Assembly: GCA_001567305.1 (NCBI GenBank)
Contig: JYPD01000019.1
Span: forward strand, 1 to 43,454
Reading direction: 5' to 3'
From: a candidate division WS6 bacterium OLB21
Lineage (GTDB): Bacteria; Patescibacteriota; Dojkabacteria; B142; OLB20
Length of the DNA: 43,454 nt
Position numbers and translations under genes: made by a program. How positions within the stretch are numbered: the first letter of the stretch is position 1; the number at the start of each line of letters is the position of its first letter. The notes under the pieces were generated by a model. The model was not told the DNA's origin. It saw nothing but the letters and a program-made list of their open reading frames with translations, and did no database searches. Shown one piece after another: positions 38,510 to 43,454 of this stretch.

Positions 38510-38562
38510 AGCATTGTGCATAATAGAGCTTTCTGCTACAATCTGAGGTCAATTCAGGTAGG

Positions 38563-38580
38563 TATAATTAATAGTATAAT
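38563..38580 (+). promoter_or_regulatory. Tandem -10 boxes for rplS
   Basis: TATAAT occurs at 38563-38568 and again at 38575-38580, the second only six bases before the ATG. The distal box would give a short leader, the proximal one a leaderless message. Confidence 0.55.
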
Positions 38581-38586
38581 CAAATT

Positions 38587-39033
38587 ATGGGGAACTTATT
38601 AACAATAGAGCAATCATATGTAAAACAGACACCTCATTTCGAGGTAGGCGATACAATTGCTGTACATAACATTGTCCGCGAAGGAGACAAAAAAAGAATT
38701 CAGATTTTCAAAGGTATCGTCTTGGCTATCAAAGGAGATGGACTTGGAAGAACTTTCACTGTCAGAAAAATCAGCAATGGCATCGGTGTAGAAAAAATAT
38801 TTCCACTACATAGCCCAAACATCAGCAAGATAGAGGTTCTTAAAAGCGGAAAAGTACGCAGTTCTAAGATTTACTACATGCGAAAACGAGTAGGTAAAAA
38901 AGCTCTAAAGGTTTCAGAAGGTGAAATGTACAGTGAAGAATTGACACAAGAAGAGCCTGTTGCAGAAAATGATGAACCAGCAAATGATCAGCAAGAGGCT
39001 ATCGAAGACTCAAAGGCCGACGACAAAGCTTGA
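38587..39033 (+). CDS. rplS: 50S ribosomal protein L19
   Basis: The 148-residue protein has the L19 core: FEVGDTIAVHNIVREGDKKR, IQIFKGIVLAIKGDGLGRTF, VEKIFPLHSPNISKIEVLKS and VRSSKIYYMRKRVGKKAL. It sits at the 30S-50S interface. A 45-residue acidic C-terminal tail (EEPVAENDEPAND) extends beyond the usual length of about 115. It is followed by rnhB and yraN, a common cluster. The stop is TGA, so TGA is a stop codon in this organism. Confidence 0.95.
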   Translation: MGNLLTIEQSYVKQTPHFEVGDTIAVHNIVREGDKKRIQIFKGIVLAIKGDGLGRTFTVRKISNGIGVEKIFPLHSPNISKIEVLKSGKVRSSKIYYMRKRVGKKALKVSEGEMYSEELTQEEPVAENDEPANDQQEAIEDSKADDKA

Positions 39034-39631
39034 AATCGACTTGCTTAACACTGGTTATCAGCGCATAGTCGGTATTGATGAAGTTGGCAGAGGAGCATGG
39101 GCAGGTCCGGTTGTAGTTGGTGCTTTTGCTTACTATCCTTTCTCAAAAACAATTCCCGAAGTTAAAGATTCAAAGCTATTATCTCCTGCAAAACGAGAGA
39201 TTATTAACGAAGAATTAAGAAAAGAGGAGTATTCTCTTGCTGTAGCCGACAATACAATGATAGACACTCTAGGGGTTGGGCAAGCAATATGTGCGCTCAT
39301 AAGCGAACTTATAGACAAATTCGATGACCATAATACATTTTTCTTGGTCGACGGCAGATTCAAGGCAGACTTCCATTTAAGCTGTAAAAAACTTGTAAAA
39401 GGTGATCTTCAACACTATAGCATCGCTTCTGCATCAATACTGGCAAAAGTATTCAGAGACAATCTAATGCAAAAGCTTGATCGTTTTTTTCCCAACTTCG
39501 ATTTCGCTTCAAATGTCGGTTATCCAACGCCAAGGCACATTAAAGCACTGCAGCAATTCGGGCCGTCAAAGATTCACAGGTTCAGTTACAAACCAATTAA
39601 ACAGCTTCAACATGACAAACACCAGGGCTAA
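38984..39631 (+). CDS. rnhB: Ribonuclease HII
   Basis: RNase HII removes ribonucleotides and RNA from RNA-DNA hybrids. VGIDEVGRGAWAGPVVVGAF holds the first Asp-Glu pair. VKDSKLLSPAKREI, FFLVDGRFK (third acidic residue) and ASILAKVFRD (fourth) complete the active site, followed by NVGYPTPRHIKAL. The start is uncertain: ATG at 38969 or 38984, both inside the L19 tail, or a later TTG near 39042. Length from 38984 is 215 residues, within the normal range. The 3' end overlaps yraN by 20 bases. Confidence 0.9.
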   Translation: MISKRLSKTQRPTTKLEIDLLNTGYQRIVGIDEVGRGAWAGPVVVGAFAYYPFSKTIPEVKDSKLLSPAKREIINEELRKEEYSLAVADNTMIDTLGVGQAICALISELIDKFDDHNTFFLVDGRFKADFHLSCKKLVKGDLQHYSIASASILAKVFRDNLMQKLDRFFPNFDFASNVGYPTPRHIKALQQFGPSKIHRFSYKPIKQLQHDKHQG

Positions 39632-39975
39632 AGGAGCTAGAGCAGAAACTTTAGCACGAGATTATATTATCTCATTGGGGTACAAAATAATTGAGCGAAA
39701 CTATACCATTAGAGGTGGAGAAATTGATATAATTGCTTCTGATTCTAATACAATCGTTTTTTTTTGAAGTCAAAAGTCTGATACAATCAAGTCGCTATCA
39801 GATTGAAGAGCAGGTTACGCAAGAAAAAAAGAAAGTCCTTATCAGAACTTGTAAGTATTGGCTACTAAAAGCAGGCAAGTTAGATTCAAACTGGAGGATT
39901 GACTTTATCGGTATTGTATACAAGAATAACCGTACAGACTATAAATTGCAGCACATCACAAATGCGATTTATTAA
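39612..39975 (+). CDS. yraN: YraN-family (UPF0102) nuclease-like protein, one frame change
   Basis: About 121 codons: TNTRAKGARAETLARDYIIS followed by LGYKIIERNYTIRGGEIDII, then FFEVK, the PD-(D/E)XK-like core with Asp and Glu-x-Lys. The C-terminal part (WRIDFIGIVY) is typical of UPF0102. The frame switches at the T-run at 39757-39766, exactly between the Asp and the EVK motif. YraN proteins have nuclease-like folds linked to DNA processing. It overlaps rnhB and precedes tRNA-Lys by one base. Confidence 0.85.
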
Positions 39976-39976
39976 T

Positions 39977-40048
39977 GGGTCGGTAGCTCAATGGTAGAGC
40001 AGTGGCCTTTTAAGCCATTGGTTGAGGGTTCGAGTCCCTCCCGACTCA
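39977..40048 (+). tRNA. tRNA-Lys (anticodon TTT)
   Basis: Cloverleaf: acceptor GGGTCGG/CCGACTC, D-arm GCTC/GAGC, anticodon stem GTGGC/GCCAT with loop CTTTTAA, T-arm GAGGG/CCCTC with TTCGAGT. Discriminator A. CCA is not encoded. Confidence 0.95.
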
Positions 40049-40101
40049 TATTGAAAATAATCTTTCCCCCTGGACTTCATAATTCTTTCACAATTATTTC
40101 G

Positions 40102-40107
40102 TATAAT
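40102..40107 (+). promoter_or_regulatory. -10 box of the two-component operon
   Basis: TATAAT ends five bases before the ATG of the response regulator at 40113; the start is again leaderless. Confidence 0.55.
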
Positions 40108-40112
40108 TAATC

Positions 40113-40802
40113 ATGGAAAGAATACTTATAGTAGAAGATGATGATGGTATAGCTGCGATTGAGTCAGACTACCTTCGTAATTCCGGATATAGTGTATCTA
40201 GGGTTAAAAACGGTCAAGATGGTTATCATAAATTTCTAGAAGAGAAACCCGATCTCATTATTCTTGATTTAAACCTCCCATTAATTAATGGATACGATCT
40301 ATGTAAGCTTATTCGCAAACAGTCTGGTATACCAATCATTATGGTAACTGCAAAAACTAAAGAGATTGAAGAACTGCTTGGATTAGAATTAGGCGCGGAT
40401 GATTATGTAAAAAAACCCTTTAGCCCCAAAATCCTTGTATCGCGTGTTAAGGCCATGTTGAAAAGGCCAAACAATACAATACAAAATAATGATTCTCTTA
40501 TCATTGGAGACTTCAATATTGATTTTGATAAGAGATCAGTTAAACTGAATGATCGAATAATCCCATTCACCACAGTACAATTCAACATATTTGCACAACT
40601 TATTCAAAATCCCGGAAAAGTCTTCAGTAGAAACGAGTTAATCGACAGATCATACGATGATAAAGATTTAGTAGATATTTACGATAGAACTATGGATTCT
40701 CACATCAAGAACATCAGAAAGCTCATCGAGATCGATCCCAAGAAGCCTCAATACATATATACTGTTCGTGGAATCGGATATAAGTTTAATGAATTCAATT
40801 AG
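40113..40802 (+). CDS. OmpR/PhoB-type response regulator
   Basis: The 229-residue protein has a receiver domain with Asp52 (LIILDLNLP), a Thr (IIMVTAK) and Lys (YVKKPFSP), then a winged helix with VQFNIFAQLIQNPGKVFSRN, RTMDSHIKNIRKLIE and YTVRGIGYKF. It is the regulator of the kinase that follows, whose ATG lies 14 bases inside this gene. Intact. Confidence 0.94.
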   Translation: MERILIVEDDDGIAAIESDYLRNSGYSVSRVKNGQDGYHKFLEEKPDLIILDLNLPLINGYDLCKLIRKQSGIPIIMVTAKTKEIEELLGLELGADDYVKKPFSPKILVSRVKAMLKRPNNTIQNNDSLIIGDFNIDFDKRSVKLNDRIIPFTTVQFNIFAQLIQNPGKVFSRNELIDRSYDDKDLVDIYDRTMDSHIKNIRKLIEIDPKKPQYIYTVRGIGYKFNEFN

Positions 40803-41882
40803 AAAAAAAATCACAATTGGAATTCTTCTAACACTAGTTTCCTCAATCCTTATTGTCGGATTACTTTCAAGTCATCTACTTAATAATAGCTTCGAAGGTT
40901 TTCTACAGACACAAGAAGCAGAGGGTTTTGGGTATGGCAGAGGTAGAAATCAATCAGACGAAGAAAAGGCTTGAACGATATCAAACCATAACTTCTGAGT
41001 TTCAAAACAATATCGTACTGAGTTTGATAGTGTCATCTTTCTTAGGGTTTATTATCAGCATCGGAGTTGGTTTATATATTTCTAATCGTATTAGCAATCC
41101 ACTTAAAGTTCTGCAACAAAAGCTTGTCGACATGAGGCAGAATCGTTATAAAAAAACTGGACATCGAAACAGATACGGTCGAGATAATTAAACTTGCAGA
41201 AGCATACAACAAGTTAATTGACGAATTGGCAAGAATTGAATCCTTGAGAGAAGACTTGGTTTCTGATGTGGCGCATGAACTTAAAACACCACTTACTAAG
41301 GTTATTGGTCAGCTTGAAGGCTGTGCAGATGGATTATATGAATGTGATAAATCTCATCTCACTAAGATTCTAGAGAATGCATATCAAATAGGAGCATTGA
41401 TCGATTCCTTACAGAGAGTTGTAGAGATTAAAGCTAAGAAATACGAATTGACTATAGAAAAAGTCAAGCTTTCAGATTTTGTAGAGAGTATTATTTCGGG
41501 ACTATCAAAAGATAGTATAAAGATTCTTAATCGCGTGAGGAATGATGTAATTATCAAGGCTGATAAAGATAAACTTAGAGAGATATTTGATAACCTACTA
41601 AGTAATGCCATCCGTCACACAGAAAAGGGAGAGGTTACAATTGATTACGATAGCACTTCAAGTTCGATCAAAATTTGTGATACCGGAGAAGGTATTGAGA
41701 AAAAAGATCTTCCATATATCTTTGAAAGATTCTATAGGGGCGATAAATCTAGAAGTAAAGAAACAGGAGGTTTTGGGTTGGGTCTGGCAATTGTAAGCGA
41801 ATTGGTAGAGGCACATGGCTGGTCAATATCAGTGACCAGCAAAGTAAAGAGGGGAACATGTTTTAGTATCTCACTAAATTAA
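40789..41882 (+). CDS. Membrane sensor histidine kinase (BaeS-like), two frame changes
   Basis: The N-terminus has a membrane helix (ITIGILLTLVSSILIVGLLS), a short extracellular part, then a second helix (VLSLIVSSFLGFIISIGVGL) and a HAMP domain (ISNPLKVLQQKL). HisKA follows with VSDVAHELKTPLTKV (phospho-accepting His), then the ATPase domain: DNLLSNAIRHTEKG, ICDTGEGIEKKDLPYIFERF and GGFGLGLAIVSELVEAHG. The frame switches near 40920 and near 41150, the latter at an A-run. The extracellular loop is short, so sensing may occur in the membrane. It is coupled to the regulator. Confidence 0.85.
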
Positions 41883-41913
41883 TTCTCCTCCATAATTCCT
41901 CCAAATACTTGAA

Positions 41914-41939
41914 TTAAGATTAGTTAAGCTTGAGTTAGA
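41914..41939 (+). promoter_or_regulatory. Three direct repeats, possible response-regulator site
   Basis: TTAAG, TTAAG and TTAGA start at 41914, 41924 and 41935, spaced 10 and 11 bases. OmpR/PhoB-type regulators bind direct repeats of about 11 bases. The site lies between the two-component operon and the small secreted protein gene (41883-42083 holds no gene). Confidence 0.4.
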
Positions 41940-42083
41940 TGTATATCAAGAAAGCAAACTTAACGCGGTTAGCGTAATACATATTTGGCTTATTAATTGT
42001 TTATCTAATACCAAGACTGCTCAAGAGAAACCTTGAGGATAATAAAAAACAAATGTAAATTATCTTTTTATATCGATTAAATT

Positions 42084-42534
42084 ATGAGCAAAGGAAAAAA
42101 TTGCGTTAGTATCCTTCGCTTTACTTACGGTTTCAGGATTGATTGGATTATCTGGTGTATCTGCTGCAGAATCTTCTGGAACAGAAAAATTAGCGATGAA
42201 TGCCGAAGTCCTATCGGTTGATGGTACGAGTGTTACGATCAAAGACACTCAAACAGGAGAAATATACAAAACATCTTTTGGACCTGTAAGGTTCTCAAGA
42301 GAATATAAGGCCGGCGAGATTCTCCAAGTAGAGGGTATGAGTACCGATCATGAAAACGAAAGGAATCACAACTTCCAAACGATCAAGGTTGGAGAACTCG
42401 AGCTTCGATCAGAGTTTGGCGGTAGACCAAATTGGGCTAGGTCGAATGGTGACTCGTTAGGAAAGCATAGAGCAGGTGGTCAAGCTAACTTTATTGATGC
42501 CGATGGTGATGGCAATTGTGACAATCGTAACTAA
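42084..42534 (+). CDS. Small secreted protein, frame change near the start
   Basis: A signal peptide (ALVSFALLTVSGLIGLSGVS then AAE) is followed by about 120 residues. Here AEVLSVDGTSVTIKDTQTGE and YKAGEILQVEGMS look like an OB-type beta domain, and the C-terminus reads FIDADGDGNCDNRN, a short calcium-loop-like Asp-x-Asp-x-Asp-x-x-Asp motif. The ATG at 42084 is one base out of frame with the rest, so there is an indel near the start or a different start is used. It follows a two-component operon and may be one of its targets. Confidence 0.6.
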
Positions 42535-42558
42535 ACGCGCCGCAATATGCTCGTTATA

Positions 42559-42588
42559 AGGAGAAGTCGATTCGGCTTCTCCTTTTTT
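42559..42588 (+). terminator. Intrinsic terminator after the small secreted protein gene
   Basis: AGGAGAAGTCG and CGGCTTCTCCT form an 11-pair stem (one G-T pair) with loop ATT, then six T. It ends at the convergent kinase-like gene. Confidence 0.85.
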
Positions 42589-43454
42589 AATCCATTTCAA
42601 GGCTTTGTAGTTTATCTATCCCTAATGGTTCAGTGAAAAGATGGTGTAGTAAATCGGTAGCATTCTTGTAATAATCAGGGAAGTCGATATCATCATTAAA
42701 TCTGCCGTATCGATAAGAATAATACTGAAGATAAAGATATATTCTGTGAGATATATCTTTCTTCTGATTATCATCAAATCTTGTAAATAAAAGATTATCA
42801 TTAATTTGTTCTAGAATCTGTGCTTGATTAAGTAGACTAATTTCTACTAGTCCGAATTGATCCAGTTTTGGAATACCACCTTCAAGAGGACTTCTGTATT
42901 CTATCCCAAGTAGAGCTAGCGTTGTTAAAACAATATCTTTGCGAATTCTAGCTTCAGTTATGTCTTTAAACGGTTCAACTATTATTGAATTAAAAGAATC
43001 AGGCATCAATGTTGTTGCATTATAAACAGAATATTCAGCTGGAATAGGGCTTTGTAGGCTACCATCGCTATGTTGGTATAGCGTAAGTGCTCTGTCAATA
43101 ATGACCGGATTAAGGCCTTCAACAATGATGTTGTCAGGTTTTATATCTAAATTGTATAACCCTGCCTCAAAATCTGCTTCTGTAGAATGTGCAATTCTGT
43201 TCATAATTACAAGTGCTTCTGCAAGGCTTTGGGGTTGATATTCATCAAGGGTGACCCCCTCTACGGCTTCGTATATAGTTCCGTAGAACTTTCCTACCTC
43301 ATTGTTTTCCTTGTCAAATGTACTATACAGAACAACCACTCTACCGGATTGAATTGCTGTTCTCGCTACTTTTCTGTTGTCAGTTATTACTTGGAAGGTA
43401 TCTGGATCAATTGCTTCTATTGTTGCATATCTTGTCGAGTTGGCTTCTATTCTG
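42587..43454 (-). CDS. Protein-kinase-like protein (5' end beyond right edge)
   Basis: At least 288 codons, open to the right edge; the first codons seen read RIEANSTRYATIEAIDPDTF. YNLDIKPDNIIVEGLNPVII followed by DRALTL gives a catalytic Asp and Asn (D-x-K-x-x-N) and the metal-binding Asp of a protein-kinase-like fold, with the HRD histidine replaced. YEAVEGVTLDEY fits the hinge. The C-terminal part is helical. The glycine loop and lysine lie in or before the first residues seen. Substrate unknown; a protein or small-molecule kinase is possible. Confidence 0.6.
   Translation of the reverse strand, partial: RIEANSTRYATIEAIDPDTFQVITDNRKVARTAIQSGRVVVLYSTFDKENNEVGKFYGTIYEAVEGVTLDEYQPQSLAEALVIMNRIAHSTEADFEAGLYNLDIKPDNIIVEGLNPVIIDRALTLYQHSDGSLQSPIPAEYSVYNATTLMPDSFNSIIVEPFKDITEARIRKDIVLTTLALLGIEYRSPLEGGIPKLDQFGLVEISLLNQAQILEQINDNLLFTRFDDNQKKDISHRIYLYLQYYSYRYGRFNDDIDFPDYYKNATDLLHHLFTEPLGIDKLQSLEMD

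Noticed and set aside
1042-41882. Programmed ribosomal frameshifting in the split genes
   Set aside because: The switch sites share no slippery heptamer plus structure and fall in unrelated families not known to use it; assembly indels explain them more simply.

Overview
The window is AT-rich, uses the standard code (several genes end in TGA) and carries four tRNA genes. It most resembles a genome of the Candidate Phyla Radiation (Patescibacteria). The reasons are short intergenic gaps, many -10 boxes only 5 to 8 bases before the start codon, a CDP-archaeol-synthase-like gene, a Cas12a locus, short housekeeping proteins (L19, RNase HII, YraN, RecX, SppA) and very large surface proteins. This is a judgement from content; no marker tree could be run, and the phylum is not settled.

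Region by region: 1-5.7 kb holds a type V-A CRISPR-Cas locus on the minus strand, read cas12a, cas4, cas1, cas2, with cas2 running off the left edge; no CRISPR array is inside the window. All active-site motifs of cas12a can be recognised but its frame changes about eleven times, so it looks like a decaying gene, while cas4 and cas1 have one frame change each. 5.8-10.8 kb holds a secreted VanW-like protein, tRNA-Arg, a soluble histidine kinase, a CDP-archaeol-synthase-like gene coupled to a kinase-like gene, an OmpR-type regulator and a secreted protein. 10.8-16.3 kb holds a hexokinase-like sugar kinase, membrane proteins, an HEGYGGHH metallopeptidase-like protein, a zinc-binding protein (ZnuA-like) convergent with a CobW-type GTPase, and a lysine-rich histone-H1-like protein. 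16.3-23.6 kb holds a methyltransferase, a surface protein of about 1,830 residues with about six LamG domains, a membrane-anchored nuclease and tRNA-Asp.

The stretch from about 23.8 to 31.25 kb is an integrated element of about 7.4 kb. It carries a terminase-small-subunit-like protein, an excisionase-like HTH protein, an amino-methyltransferase, an MvaI/BcnI-type restriction enzyme, an OLD-type ATPase/TOPRIM nuclease, several unknown genes and a large serine recombinase whose 3' end runs into a tRNA-Leu gene. A 13-base direct repeat brackets it. The gene set resembles a phage satellite or small defence island; no capsid, portal or tail gene is visible.

From 31.3 kb the chromosome resumes with a cell-surface cluster (family 2 glycosyltransferase, a fused pair of GT4 glycosyltransferases, a D,D-carboxypeptidase), then sppA, recX, an XRE regulator, rplS-rnhB-yraN, tRNA-Lys, a two-component system, a small secreted protein and a partial protein-kinase-like gene.

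A cross-cutting point is that at least ten otherwise healthy chromosomal genes carry one or two frame changes, many at homopolymers. This fits indel errors in a long-read assembly, so a single break elsewhere should not be read as true loss of function. The break density in cas12a is several times higher and stands out from that background.
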